DNA of 64,000 nucleotides. Source: Pseudoalteromonas sp. NBT06-2. Lineage in GTDB: Bacteria; Pseudomonadota; Gammaproteobacteria; Enterobacterales; Alteromonadaceae. The translations under genes and the position numbers were made by a program. The notes under the pieces are model-generated. The model made no database searches, had not been told where the DNA came from, and saw only the letters and a program-made list of their open reading frames with translations. Shown here in pieces: positions 35,092 to 44,320 of this stretch. The stretch spans positions 50,114 through 114,113 of the forward strand of contig NZ_NQMR01000003.1 of the NCBI RefSeq assembly GCF_002276045.1, given 5' to 3'. Each line of letters begins with the position of its first letter. The stretch's first letter is position 1.

Positions 35092-36102
35092 TTAGCTTGG
35101 GTTATTTATTTTTCTACTACGTTCCAAAATATCTAAACCTTGCTGTTTTAACCAATATGGAATATCAATTAGTACCCAGTTTTCCATTAACTTATCCCCT
35201 TCACGACGATAAACATCTACCACACGCATATCTGCCCGTATTTCAGCACCCGGTAAACCTAAAAAACCACCTATAGATGTATTTGTTAAATTAGGCCAGC
35301 CAAAAAAACACGCATAATTACCTTCTGCATATCGGCAAATATGTCCATTAAAAACTTTATCTTTTAACCCTTGTCTAAATGGGTAAGAGTGCTGCTCTTG
35401 AAACTTAGGGATAGTATAAGTTGCACCTATGCCTGCTGGTCCATACCAAGCCATATCTTTTGCCCACGTTTTTTCTAAAATTTCTGGTGGGTAATTGTCA
35501 TTCGCTGTTTGATTTAGTTGCGATAAGTCATCAATCATCTGGTTAAGAATTTTCATGGTTTTTTCACCTTCTTCAGGTGATTTATCGTCTAATTGAATGC
35601 CATCATGGGTACGTGGACCTGGATATATAAACGAGTGTCCTGTTGATTGTGGCAACGGATTAATTCCAACTTGATGCATAACACTGATAATGTCACAGAA
35701 AAAACCAGAACAAATAATTTTTCCATCTTTTATACAATTAAAATCAGCATAACGGATCATCGCAACTCTTCCTGAACGAGGGATCCCTAACCAATCTTGA
35801 TCAAATTGCACCATAAAATGGCCCATACTGGTTACCCAGTTTTCACCATTTTGTCCACTTTCTCCAGCCATGAATACATCTTGACGACGCTGTATATGCT
35901 TAAAGGAATGCATAAATGGTTGCCAAAAAGCCTTATTGACTGCTTTTGGCCCCTTTTGTTCATTAAAAGGATGTACACCATACCATTGACAATTTTCACT
36001 CATATATTGAGTTAATACATCGCCTATTGTTTCTGGTGTTGCCTGCTCAATTGCTTGGTAATATTCAAGTATCAGTTCTTTATTTTGTTGTTCGGTACTC
36101 AT
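35092..36102 (-). CDS. Tandem SnoaL-like protein C
   Basis: 336 residues with two SnoaL-like halves: the first with ENCQWYGVHPFNEQKGPKAV, NKAFWQPFMHSFKHIQRRQD and MVQFDQDWLGIPRSGRVAMI; the second with WAKDMAWYGPAGIGATYTIP, FQEQHSYPFRQGLKD, NYACFFGWPNLTNTSIGGFL and ENWVLIDIPYWLKQQGLDIL. Both halves keep a WYG motif, which suggests the tandem form arose by duplication. It converges with B and diverges from the symporter gene across two operators at 36139 and 36279. Confidence 0.75.
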   Translation of the reverse strand: MSTEQQNKELILEYYQAIEQATPETIGDVLTQYMSENCQWYGVHPFNEQKGPKAVNKAFWQPFMHSFKHIQRRQDVFMAGESGQNGENWVTSMGHFMVQFDQDWLGIPRSGRVAMIRYADFNCIKDGKIICSGFFCDIISVMHQVGINPLPQSTGHSFIYPGPRTHDGIQLDDKSPEEGEKTMKILNQMIDDLSQLNQTANDNYPPEILEKTWAKDMAWYGPAGIGATYTIPKFQEQHSYPFRQGLKDKVFNGHICRYAEGNYACFFGWPNLTNTSIGGFLGLPGAEIRADMRVVDVYRREGDKLMENWVLIDIPYWLKQQGLDILERSRKINNPS

Positions 36103-36138
36103 GTTGGCTCCACCAATTTTTATTTACTATTCTATTAT

Positions 36139-36152
36139 TGCATTTGAAGTCA
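36139..36152. promoter_or_regulatory. TTCGAA operator, site 3 (degenerate)
   Basis: TGCATTTGAAGTCA, three mismatches from the palindrome, close to the start of SnoaL protein C. Confidence 0.5.
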
Positions 36153-36278
36153 GTTTTTATATTTTTACATGCTCACTTTTAAATAATCAAATACGATATT
36201 CTAAGCAACCAACTTCAAAAGCCTCATTATTTATGCAACAACTTCTTTAATTAAATTTTAAACAATGTTATTTTTATT

Positions 36279-36292
36279 TGACTTCGAAGTCA
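36279..36292. promoter_or_regulatory. TTCGAA operator, site 4 (perfect)
   Basis: TGACTTCGAAGTCA, a perfect palindrome 55 bp before the symporter start. It probably controls the rightward symporter operon. Confidence 0.85.
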
Positions 36293-36346
36293 ATTTGTAT
36301 TGTTATATAATTATACTTCAGACTGAAAATAATAAGAGATGTAAAA

Positions 36347-37957
36347 ATGACTGAGTTTGGACCCCTTAATTGGACTATTTTAATTGTTTATATTTTAGCT
36401 AATTTGTTACTTGGATTTGTGATCAGTAAAAAAGTCAACACTGCTGATGATTTTTATTTAGGACAAAAACAAACCCCTTGGTGGGCAATTGGTATTTCCG
36501 TTATTGCGACTTATGTCAGTGCGATGACATTTTTAGGTGCCCCAGCATGGGCCTATAAAGATGGTTTGTCGGTAATCGCGATTCATTTAAATTACCCTTT
36601 GGTGATTATTGCGGTAATCACATTTTTCTTCCCATTTTTCTACAATGCAGGCGTTGCCTCCATTTATGAATACCAAGAAAAACGCTTTGGTAAAAAAGCA
36701 CGAGGCTTGGTTTCTGGGATTTGGTTAATATCTCAAACCATGAGTTCAGCTGCAGTGCTATACGCCACAGCGATTGTACTGAGCTTTATTACAGGTATTC
36801 CTGAAATCCCTTGTATTATCATAGTAACAATTATTGCCTTAATTTATACCGTGTTAGGTGGGATCACAGCAGTAATTTGGACCGATGTTATTCAATCAGG
36901 TATTTTGTTTATTGGTGCTGGCATCATAATGTATGCACTCATTGATGGTAGTACGACTCCTGTCATGGAGAGCTTAGCTGAGCTAAAAGCTCAGGGTAAA
37001 ACTAATCCTCTAAATTTCGACTTTGATTTTACTAATGTTACAACAGTATGGTCAGGTATACTCGCAATGACGCTTTATCATATTACAGTGTACGGCACGA
37101 ACCAAATGATGGTGCAGCGTACATTAGCTGCTAAAAATATTGGTGATGCTAAAAAGTCCTATTTATTAATGGGCTTTCTTGCTTTCTTTGTTTATTTTTT
37201 CTTTATTATCATGGGGATCTTGTTTTATAACTACTACCAAGGCAAACCATTCGACAATGAAAATACCATTATTTTAGAGTTCGCGGCTGATTATGGCATG
37301 CCCGGTTTAATGGGGATTATTGCAGCAGCAGTGATGGCTGCATCTATGTCTAGCTTAGACTCTGCATTCAATTCTTTATCAACTGTATCAACCATAGATT
37401 TTTATAAAAAATACTTCAAACCAAATGAAAGTAGTAGTCATTACCTTTTTATTTCTCGTGTATTCACTGTATTTTGGGCTGCTGTCATTATATTTCCTGC
37501 AATTATGTATCACTTACATAGTACAGGCTCCATTTTAGAAGTATTAAGCAAAGTAGGTTCGTACTTTGTCGGTGCACAACTTGGCATGTTCGCTCTAGGA
37601 TTCTTTTCTAAACATGCAAGTGAACGCGGTTTATTAGTAGGGACTTTTGTTGGTGTTATTGCAGTTGCTTACACAGCTATTTATACAGATGTCGCTTGGC
37701 CTTGGTATGCAGCCATAGGTGCCTTCGTAAATATTTTTGTAACTATTATCGCCAGTATCGCAATTGATGGAAAACAGAAAAGTTATTCACCTTACACTAT
37801 TAAAGGTCAAATAAAAGCTTTTGCTGATAGCGGTTCACCAACAACTGAAAATGGCTGGTATTTAGTGCCAGGTAAAGTAGATAAGGTGTGCTACGCACTA
37901 TTCGCCTTCTTTATTTTTACATTAATATTTTTATTCTCCTTTGAGCAATTTATTTAA
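36347..37957 (+). CDS. Sodium:solute symporter (SSS family)
   Basis: 536 residues, about 13-14 membrane helices. ADDFYLGQKQTPWWAIGISV, ATYVSAMTFLGAPAWAYKDG and GVASIYEYQEKRFGKKARGL match the SSS/SGLT family, and AASMSSLDSAFNSLSTVSTI holds the sodium-site Ser residues of helix 8. The family takes up sugars, carboxylates, amino acids and vitamins with sodium. It starts the operon symporter - SnoaL D - SnoaL E and lies under a perfect operator. It is likely the inner-membrane importer for what the TonB receptor at 40.8-43.2 kb brings in. Confidence 0.9.
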   Translation: MTEFGPLNWTILIVYILANLLLGFVISKKVNTADDFYLGQKQTPWWAIGISVIATYVSAMTFLGAPAWAYKDGLSVIAIHLNYPLVIIAVITFFFPFFYNAGVASIYEYQEKRFGKKARGLVSGIWLISQTMSSAAVLYATAIVLSFITGIPEIPCIIIVTIIALIYTVLGGITAVIWTDVIQSGILFIGAGIIMYALIDGSTTPVMESLAELKAQGKTNPLNFDFDFTNVTTVWSGILAMTLYHITVYGTNQMMVQRTLAAKNIGDAKKSYLLMGFLAFFVYFFFIIMGILFYNYYQGKPFDNENTIILEFAADYGMPGLMGIIAAAVMAASMSSLDSAFNSLSTVSTIDFYKKYFKPNESSSHYLFISRVFTVFWAAVIIFPAIMYHLHSTGSILEVLSKVGSYFVGAQLGMFALGFFSKHASERGLLVGTFVGVIAVAYTAIYTDVAWPWYAAIGAFVNIFVTIIASIAIDGKQKSYSPYTIKGQIKAFADSGSPTTENGWYLVPGKVDKVCYALFAFFIFTLIFLFSFEQFI

Positions 37958-37975
37958 GAGCAGCGAGTAAGTAAT

Positions 37976-39085
37976 ATGAATTCAGAACAAGATAGACCAG
38001 TAACTCAAATATATTGGCAACCGCTAGCTAAGTTACTAAAACCAGTAGGAAAAAAATCACAAGATCTGATAGGGTTTGACGACGAGTTTATTGATATTGT
38101 TGATTATATCATTCGTATAACGCATAGAATTTGGGAACAAAAAAATATCGGTCTATGCTACAAATATTACGCTGATGTTTGTCCTGTATATACTTTAGGG
38201 GGTTATTCTCAAAGTGTTGAACAAGTAGTTCAAAATACATTAAAAACTATCGCTGCTTTCCCTGATCGGAGTTTAATCGGTGAAAATGTGATCTGGAAAG
38301 CTGAAGCTGATGACAGTTATTATTCATCTCACTTAATAACCAGCATCATGACAAATACTGGTAATTCTGAGTTTGGTTCAGCAACACACAAAACTGGCAG
38401 AGTAACAACAATTGCTGACTGTGTTTGTTTCGAAAATAAAATAGTCAAAGAATGGTTAGTACGTGATAACAGCTTTTTAATCAATCAACTTGGTATCGAT
38501 TTAATTGATGCCGCAATTAGCTTTGCACAATTAGAACCAGATCCAACATTTAAAAATTGGTTTGATAGTGAGTATAAGCGTGTAAGTGGCATAAAACATC
38601 GAATAGATCTAACAGTAACATCAAAGGAGTGGGACACTGAAAGCTTTGTTAAATCATGGACACAAACATTATTTAATCAAAAACAATTTTCTACTTTGAC
38701 AGATTTTTACCATGTTGCGGCTTCACATCAATGGCCTGGTGGCCGTCAATCGACTGGATTAGCACAAATTAGTGGTAGCTTGATACAGTGGCTGTCTCAA
38801 TGCCCTGATGCAAAAATGACTGTTGACCACTTAGCCGAAGTTGAATTTGATGAAAATACCATTGATATTGCTATTCGATGGTCTATTTCAGGTACGTATA
38901 ACCCACAGAGTAAACGTCTAGCATCATTGAAAGGTAACAAATTTTTTGTACTGGGTTGTTCGCATTTGCGTGTTAGAAATCAAAAAATTATTAAAGAAAT
39001 CACAGTATTTGATGAAATCGCCTTGTATGCCAACATGATCAGAGAATCAGGCGCGAATATTACATTGTCTGAGTCAGGAGCTTAA
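37976..39085 (+). CDS. Tandem SnoaL-like protein D
   Basis: 369 residues, 18 bp after the symporter gene. Two halves: the first (about 45-190) with ITHRIWEQKNIGLCYKYYAD, YTLGGYSQSVEQVVQNTLKT and AAFPDRSLIGENVIW; the second (about 215-350) with FVKSWTQTLFNQKQFSTLTD, HQWPGGRQSTGLAQISGSLI and FDENTIDIAIRWSISGTYNP. It matches 'ester cyclase'-type SnoaL proteins better than A-C do. The AFPDR motif near a GEN-W turn is typical. Function is inferred only to the fold. Confidence 0.7.
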   Translation: MNSEQDRPVTQIYWQPLAKLLKPVGKKSQDLIGFDDEFIDIVDYIIRITHRIWEQKNIGLCYKYYADVCPVYTLGGYSQSVEQVVQNTLKTIAAFPDRSLIGENVIWKAEADDSYYSSHLITSIMTNTGNSEFGSATHKTGRVTTIADCVCFENKIVKEWLVRDNSFLINQLGIDLIDAAISFAQLEPDPTFKNWFDSEYKRVSGIKHRIDLTVTSKEWDTESFVKSWTQTLFNQKQFSTLTDFYHVAASHQWPGGRQSTGLAQISGSLIQWLSQCPDAKMTVDHLAEVEFDENTIDIAIRWSISGTYNPQSKRLASLKGNKFFVLGCSHLRVRNQKIIKEITVFDEIALYANMIRESGANITLSESGA

Positions 39086-39087
39086 AC

Positions 39088-39951
39088 ATGTTTAACAAAT
39101 TAATAGCATTATATACTAAGGGTGATCTTGCTCAATTGTCCTCAAGTATTCTTCATAGCACCTCATGGAAGCAGCACGATTTTACGGCCTATGGTCATAT
39201 GCAAATTGAAAGTCAATGGCTTAAAAGTTTACAGCAGTTTGGATTTTTACAATTAAAAAACCAACAAACCGTTAAAAGTGATAAATTTAGTGCCTTATAT
39301 TTTGAGCTAGCGGCAGATTCAGCCAATAGATCTATCTCTTTATCATTTTTCTTTGAACATAATCAAACGCATATTAAAAAGTTGCATTGCATTGTTGATA
39401 GCCTACTTTCAACTCAATTTAAACATAAAGATGTGAGTAAATTAATAAAGCAGCTACCTGCTGTTGATCCCTTACAATTGAGCCAATTTGACCACCAATT
39501 ACACCCGCAAAGTTATCATGCCATTCCAAGTGATTTCTGCGATTTACCAGAAGACACAGAGGCTTTGTTAAATCAATGGTGGCATATTTGGCAAGAAAAA
39601 CAATTTGCAGATTTTGAGTTAATTTATAATGCAAAAAGCAAAATTAATATTGCAGGTTTAGGAAATAGTAATGGCTATAAATCGCTCAGAACATTTCATA
39701 TAAATATGCATAACCGCATTAATCGAAGTTATTGCCAAATTGAAAACATATGTTATGACTCACAACAAAATACGGTCGCGATACAGTGGCAAATAGAGGG
39801 AGATTATTTGCTCAATGGGGATATAAAACGTATACGTGTTCCTGTTCTATCTTTTATAACGATTAAAGATAATGTCATTGTGCAAGAGCAATTACAAATT
39901 GACTGGTTGTCTTTATGTAAACGATTTCAGCTGACATATCCAGTAATTTAA
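39088..39951 (+). CDS. Divergent SnoaL-like protein E
   Basis: 287 residues, starting 2 bp after D, so translation is coupled. The second half (about 150-287) resembles D's: LLNQWWHIWQEKQFADFELI, NIAGLGNSNGYKSLRTFHIN, VAIQWQIEGDYLLNGDIKRI. The first half is shorter and more diverged (WKQHDFTAYGHMQIESQWLK). I read it as a reduced partner of D, perhaps one subunit of a heteromer. This is inference from size and coupling. Confidence 0.6.
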   Translation: MFNKLIALYTKGDLAQLSSSILHSTSWKQHDFTAYGHMQIESQWLKSLQQFGFLQLKNQQTVKSDKFSALYFELAADSANRSISLSFFFEHNQTHIKKLHCIVDSLLSTQFKHKDVSKLIKQLPAVDPLQLSQFDHQLHPQSYHAIPSDFCDLPEDTEALLNQWWHIWQEKQFADFELIYNAKSKINIAGLGNSNGYKSLRTFHINMHNRINRSYCQIENICYDSQQNTVAIQWQIEGDYLLNGDIKRIRVPVLSFITIKDNVIVQEQLQIDWLSLCKRFQLTYPVI

Positions 39952-39970
39952 ATAATTTCAACCCTCTCTA

Positions 39971-40003
39971 CTTGGATTTAATTAAGTTTTAGTTAAATCC
40001 AAG
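39971..40003 (+). terminator. Terminator of the symporter operon
   Basis: A perfect 11-bp stem (CTTGGATTTAA / TTAAATCCAAG) with an 11-nt loop, 19 bp after the stop of SnoaL protein E. Confidence 0.65.
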
Positions 40004-40062
40004 ATTTATATTCCTTGTGTGATAAATTGATTAATGAATAAGCTATTTATCATACTTGTATA

Positions 40063-40362
40063 TACCCAAACCACTTTAAGATGCAGAATTCAGTTGGAAT
40101 TAGAAACACTTTAGGCAAGACATTAATTGCAGAGAATAGATTATTCCCTTTTCAAGATCAATAACGCAGCCCAAAGCGCTTATAAATCAACCCATCGGGG
40201 ACTCTGAGCAAATCATGTTCGTTGTTGCCTGCATGGATGTGGGTACTAGAGCAATGCAGGAGATATTCCCGGTCCATCTTATTTCAAGGGAGAAGCCATT
40301 AATACAAAGATGCGCCTAGTTCTTAGCAGTCTTGAAACTCGCATCTTGAAGTGGCTGGGTAT
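40063..40362. mobile_element. MITE copy 2 (300 bp, inverted, diverged)
   Basis: Begins TACCCAAACCACTTTAAGAT and ends CATCTTGAAGTGGCTGGGTA, flanked by TA on both sides. Relative to copies 1 and 3 it is inverted: its left arm carries the GAATTCAGTTGGAATTAG side. Many bases differ, so it is an older insertion. It keeps the internal CCTGCAT...ATGCAGG hairpin that copy 1 has lost. Confidence 0.85.
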
Positions 40363-40447
40363 AAACACAAATTTCAGTCACTTGTTAGCTTCTTTCTATA
40401 ACTAACATCAGATCTAATTAATAAATACCGCTTTATATTTTATCCCA

Positions 40448-40633
40448 TCAACAACTGAATCCTGCATCTTGAAGTATATTATTGATAATTGAGAGCGACT
40501 TTGTATAACTCTTCTTCACACCATAAGCATGCGAATACAATATTGTGATATTTCCTTGGCAAAACAACATTTCACCTGCATTTAATGCTTTTCCAAATGA
40601 ATGTAAAATATCTCGAGTTTTGAATATTGACAC
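40448..40633 (-). other. Unassigned open fragment abutting a solo MITE end
   Basis: A 61-codon leftward frame, open a little farther upstream without a start, reads as ordinary protein (TRDILHSFGKALNAGEML, then FCQGNITILYSHAYGV) but matches no family that I know. Its end runs into CAACTGAATCCTGCATCTTG (40452-40471), the inner part of a MITE right end that lacks the terminal GGTTTGGGTA. I read this as a gene scrap truncated by a decayed MITE; no function can be given. Confidence 0.3.
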
Positions 40634-40703
40634 AGCATCAACTATGTAAGATATATCGCCTTTTTCATAACAGCAATATAATAAAGTATAAAACTATTAA
40701 ATA

Positions 40704-40736
40704 TAAAAAAACGCAGTGCCATAATGGCCACTGCGG
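40704..40736 (-). terminator. Rho-independent terminator of the TonB receptor gene
   Basis: On the leftward strand CGCAGTGGCCATTATGGCACTGCG is followed by seven T residues, starting 26 bp after the receptor stop. Confidence 0.85.
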
Positions 40737-40761
40737 TTTGCAATGAGTACTTAGTTATATT

Positions 40762-43152
40762 TTAAAAAGTATATTTTAAACTAGCACCCCATGTTCTTGG
40801 GTCATTCCAGTTAGCTTGTACTGAATTAACAGGCTTAGAGTCTACAATTTGCGAATGAACAACTGCCCGCGTTAAGACAGCTTCATCAGTTAGGTTTTTA
40901 ACAAATACATCAACTTGTATATTTTCTGTTACTACCCAGCTGATACGAGCATCAATCATTGCATGAGCATCAACTTTAGTTTCAGGTATATTAAGGTCAA
41001 ATGCATAATAAGCATCTGAATAGTTAACTTGAATATGTGGTATTAAATATGAATCATTACCTAAATCAACTTCATAAGTCGCCGCAAAACCAAGGCTATA
41101 TTCTGGAGACATAGCAGGAGACCAACCAGCGAAGCTAAATTGACTATTATTGTCATTTATGTCTTGGCGGTCTTCAATATTACCTAATCCAAGTAATGGT
41201 CGTAATTGAGAATTACCTACAGCAAAATCATCTGAAAATTCAGAGTCTAGCCAAGCTAATGTTCCAGAGAGTGTTAAGTTATCAACTGGATACCATTGCA
41301 TATCTATTTCAACACCTAAGGTATCTATATTTCCGCCATTTTCATAATATTCGAAACCTGTATTCGTTCCAGCTTCAACACATTGAAGTACTGTTTGTCC
41401 TGAAGTACTATCATTACACGCGACAGCGAACAACTGAGCTTTTACATCTTCGTATTCATTAATAAATGCAGATATATTTAAACGCATCGCACCATCAAGT
41501 AAACTGCTTTTCATACCCACTTCATAAGAAATAACATCTTCATTATCATATAAAGGATCCGCACCACGGGCTACGACACGGGCATCATTAGCCCCACCTG
41601 TTCTATATCCAGTAGCAGCACTCGCATAGAGCATTAAATCATCGCTTTGATCGTATTCAAATGCAGCTTTCCATAATACTGCAGAGTCATCCCAATCAGG
41701 TATGTTATTGCCAGTAAAGGTTTTTTCATCTTTGTTATAACGTAAACCACCTACTAGACGTAAGTCTTTTGAAAACTCATAACGTAATTGACCAAATACT
41801 GCTACTGATTCTACTTCATGTGGGTCATAATCTGGGTTACCCCAACTTGGTATTGTAAGAGAGTCAGGGGTGCCGTTGCCTGTTGTATCTTCACGCCATA
41901 CCCATTCCCAATCTGCTTCTTGATCATAATAATAAATACCTGTAATCCACTGTAGCGGGCTATCATCATTTGAAGCTAATTGTAATTCAGAAGAGAATGT
42001 TTTTTGATCATCTTGTCTACCAAAGCCTCCGACAAAATCTAATCCACCATCACTATAGTCATTATCATAGAATTGCTTACCACTTAACTCTGAATAATTT
42101 GAAGTCCATTTAACGGCAATATCACCCCCTGTCCATTCAAAAACAGCTGTAGCCGAGAATGCTTCCTGTTTATCCATAGATAAAGCATTACGATAAACAT
42201 CATATGGTCCAATATCATCGCGTTGCACATCACCTGGCTGATAAATATGACCCGGAGTTACCGTCGCATTTGGGCTAAATACACCAGAACCTGGACTTGT
42301 TTCTGTTAGAGAGTAACCAGCGATTTGTTGATAACCCCAAATAGCTTCAGAATTGGCATCTTTGTTTGAGTAATCTACACGAAACGTCGCATTAAAATCA
42401 TCACTTGGTTCGTATCGTGTTACAGAACGTAAATAAAATTGATTTTTTTCACGTAAATCATCAGATGGACCTGGAATAAAATGGTTATTGATATAACCGT
42501 CATGACGATCAGATGCAATAACAACTCTCGTTGCTAAATCATCAGATAAGGGGAGGTTTAAAATACCTTCGTACGCACTACGATTGTAAGCGCCTACTGT
42601 AACTTTAACTCCCCCTTCAACTTCACCCATTGTTGGTTTGTTTGTAATTACATTAATACTACCAGCAAATGTATTTCGGCCATATAACGTGCCTTGTGGC
42701 CCACGTAATACTTCTATTCGTTCAATATCAACAAAAGCCCCCATTCCAGCCGTTGTCGTTGGCACATAAATACCATCTTGGAAAATACCAACGATTTGTT
42801 CTGCGATACCAGTTCCAGCAACACCCACTTCATTTGTACGAGCACCACGCATCGCAGGTCTAACTTCGCCACCTGAACTACCAACTTTTAGTCCTGGGAC
42901 TGTTTGTTGTAAACCCGTTATATCAATTATTCCAGCTCGCTCAACATCATCAGCACCTAAAACAGTGATAGATGAAGAAACTTCTTGTATATCTTGTGAA
43001 TGACGGTTCGCAGTAACCATGATTTGTTCTATTTTTTTACTGCTTTCTTCAGTTTTTGCTTCTTCTGCCAAAACTGATTGCCCCAGTAAAATATGTGTTA
43101 CTGCTAATGCGATTAACGTTTTTGAGTGTTTTCGTAGTGTGACTGGCTTCAT
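40762..43152 (-). CDS. TonB-dependent receptor of the catabolic regulon
   Basis: 796 residues from the ATG at 43152, chosen because AGGGGA lies upstream; an ATG at 43191 would add a 13-residue tail before the signal peptide (KTLIALAVTHILLGQSVLAE). A TonB box (IEQIMVTANR), the plug (TGLQQTVPGLKVGSSGGEVR, RIEVLRGPQGTLYGRNTFAG) and a barrel with terminal Phe (GASLKYTF) are all there. The RGPQGTLYGRN plug motif is that of the large FecA/pesticin-like class common in marine bacteria. Two TTCGAA-type operators lie upstream (43255, 43538), so it belongs with the LacI regulon and should import the same substrate. Confidence 0.85.
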   Translation of the reverse strand: MKPVTLRKHSKTLIALAVTHILLGQSVLAEEAKTEESSKKIEQIMVTANRHSQDIQEVSSSITVLGADDVERAGIIDITGLQQTVPGLKVGSSGGEVRPAMRGARTNEVGVAGTGIAEQIVGIFQDGIYVPTTTAGMGAFVDIERIEVLRGPQGTLYGRNTFAGSINVITNKPTMGEVEGGVKVTVGAYNRSAYEGILNLPLSDDLATRVVIASDRHDGYINNHFIPGPSDDLREKNQFYLRSVTRYEPSDDFNATFRVDYSNKDANSEAIWGYQQIAGYSLTETSPGSGVFSPNATVTPGHIYQPGDVQRDDIGPYDVYRNALSMDKQEAFSATAVFEWTGGDIAVKWTSNYSELSGKQFYDNDYSDGGLDFVGGFGRQDDQKTFSSELQLASNDDSPLQWITGIYYYDQEADWEWVWREDTTGNGTPDSLTIPSWGNPDYDPHEVESVAVFGQLRYEFSKDLRLVGGLRYNKDEKTFTGNNIPDWDDSAVLWKAAFEYDQSDDLMLYASAATGYRTGGANDARVVARGADPLYDNEDVISYEVGMKSSLLDGAMRLNISAFINEYEDVKAQLFAVACNDSTSGQTVLQCVEAGTNTGFEYYENGGNIDTLGVEIDMQWYPVDNLTLSGTLAWLDSEFSDDFAVGNSQLRPLLGLGNIEDRQDINDNNSQFSFAGWSPAMSPEYSLGFAATYEVDLGNDSYLIPHIQVNYSDAYYAFDLNIPETKVDAHAMIDARISWVVTENIQVDVFVKNLTDEAVLTRAVVHSQIVDSKPVNSVQANWNDPRTWGASLKYTF

Positions 43153-43254
43153 GTATAAATCCCCTTTCATTCTATTCATAGTATTAAGCACATTCTTATA
43201 ATTGTTGCTTGTTATGAGTGTATTTTAATGATTATATTTTACCCATGCACATTT

Positions 43255-43268
43255 GTACTTCGAAATCA
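43255..43268. promoter_or_regulatory. TTCGAA operator, site 5
   Basis: GTACTTCGAAATCA, three mismatches from the consensus, 103 bp upstream of the receptor start. Confidence 0.6.
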
Positions 43269-43537
43269 TTTTATTGTCAAGGGAATAAAAACAACAATTT
43301 ATTGACATAAAATCAAAAAACTTACAACAAACACAGGCGTTTTATAACAAGCTAAAAACGAAAAAACACAAAATAACAACGTAAACAATTAAAAAATAAT
43401 GGAATTTAATATAATTAAACAAGTCAAAAATTAAAGAACTCATAGTTATTAAAGAAAAAATGACAACGCATAAATAATCTAAAAATCTTTAAATTAAGTT
43501 AAAAATCATTAAATACGGATAAAAAACACCAAATTAA

Positions 43538-43551
43538 AGACTGCGAAGTCA
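43538..43551. promoter_or_regulatory. TTCGAA operator, site 6
   Basis: AGACTGCGAAGTCA, two mismatches from the consensus, between the receptor and the ClbS-like gene. The rest of the 43153-43730 gap is very AT-rich and shows nothing else. Confidence 0.5.
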
Positions 43552-43730
43552 CAGGTGGCAGCGATTCTCATAATGTGCGGTATGTAGAATAATGCCGTTT
43601 ATCAAATTGTTGCTCATACATTAAAATGATAAGCTATTAAAATTACTAAATATTATTAGTAATTTTACAAGTTAACAAATGACATTCCCAAAAGTTATGA
43701 TATTAAATTTTTATATGAATGGAGTCATTA

Positions 43731-44288
43731 ATGACATCATCGGTACCAAAAAATAAGCAAGAACTACATCAGGCTATTACGGTGGCATATGAAAAAATTA
43801 TTGCTGATTATTTGTCAATTCCTGAAAAGTATTCTCGTTATCCAGGAGTTGAAGGCAATGTTAAGGCTACTGAAATAAGCATCTGTGATACCCTAGCTTA
43901 TTTAATTGGTTGGGGTAAGCTAGTTTTAAAATGGCATAGACGAAAGTCCGCTGGTAAAAAAGTTGATTTTCCTGAAACTGGGTATAAGTGGAATGAGCTA
44001 GGGAAATTGGCACAAACCTTTCATACTCAGTACCAAAAATGGACTTATAGCGATCTTGTAGCAGAATTTCAAACAACAACTTCCGACCTATTGTCGCTAG
44101 TTGAGACTTTGAGTAATGATACGCTTTATGGTGTATGTTGGTACGATAAATATACATTAGGAAAAATGATCCAATTTAATACTTCGTCGCCGATGAAAAA
44201 TATGCGTGCAAAAATAAGAAAGTTTAAAAAAAATAACAATATATATCCAAGTAGCACGGGTATAATATCCTCTAACAATCAAGAATAA
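43731..44288 (+). CDS. ClbS/DfsB-family four-helix protein
   Basis: 185 residues from the ATG at 43731, which has GGAG 8 bases before it. KNKQELHQAITVAYEKIIAD, PGVEGNVKATEISICDTLAY and LIGWGKLVLKWHRRK are typical of the ClbS/DfsB (formerly DUF1706) family, as is YDKYTLGKMIQFNTSSPMKN near the end. ClbS itself is a cyclopropane hydrolase that protects against colibactin; most relatives are uncharacterised. No colibactin-like cluster is here, so I only claim the family. Confidence 0.85.
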   Translation: MTSSVPKNKQELHQAITVAYEKIIADYLSIPEKYSRYPGVEGNVKATEISICDTLAYLIGWGKLVLKWHRRKSAGKKVDFPETGYKWNELGKLAQTFHTQYQKWTYSDLVAEFQTTTSDLLSLVETLSNDTLYGVCWYDKYTLGKMIQFNTSSPMKNMRAKIRKFKKNNNIYPSSTGIISSNNQE

Positions 44289-44320
44289 CATGCATACACA
44301 TTATACAAATAAATAGCTAT

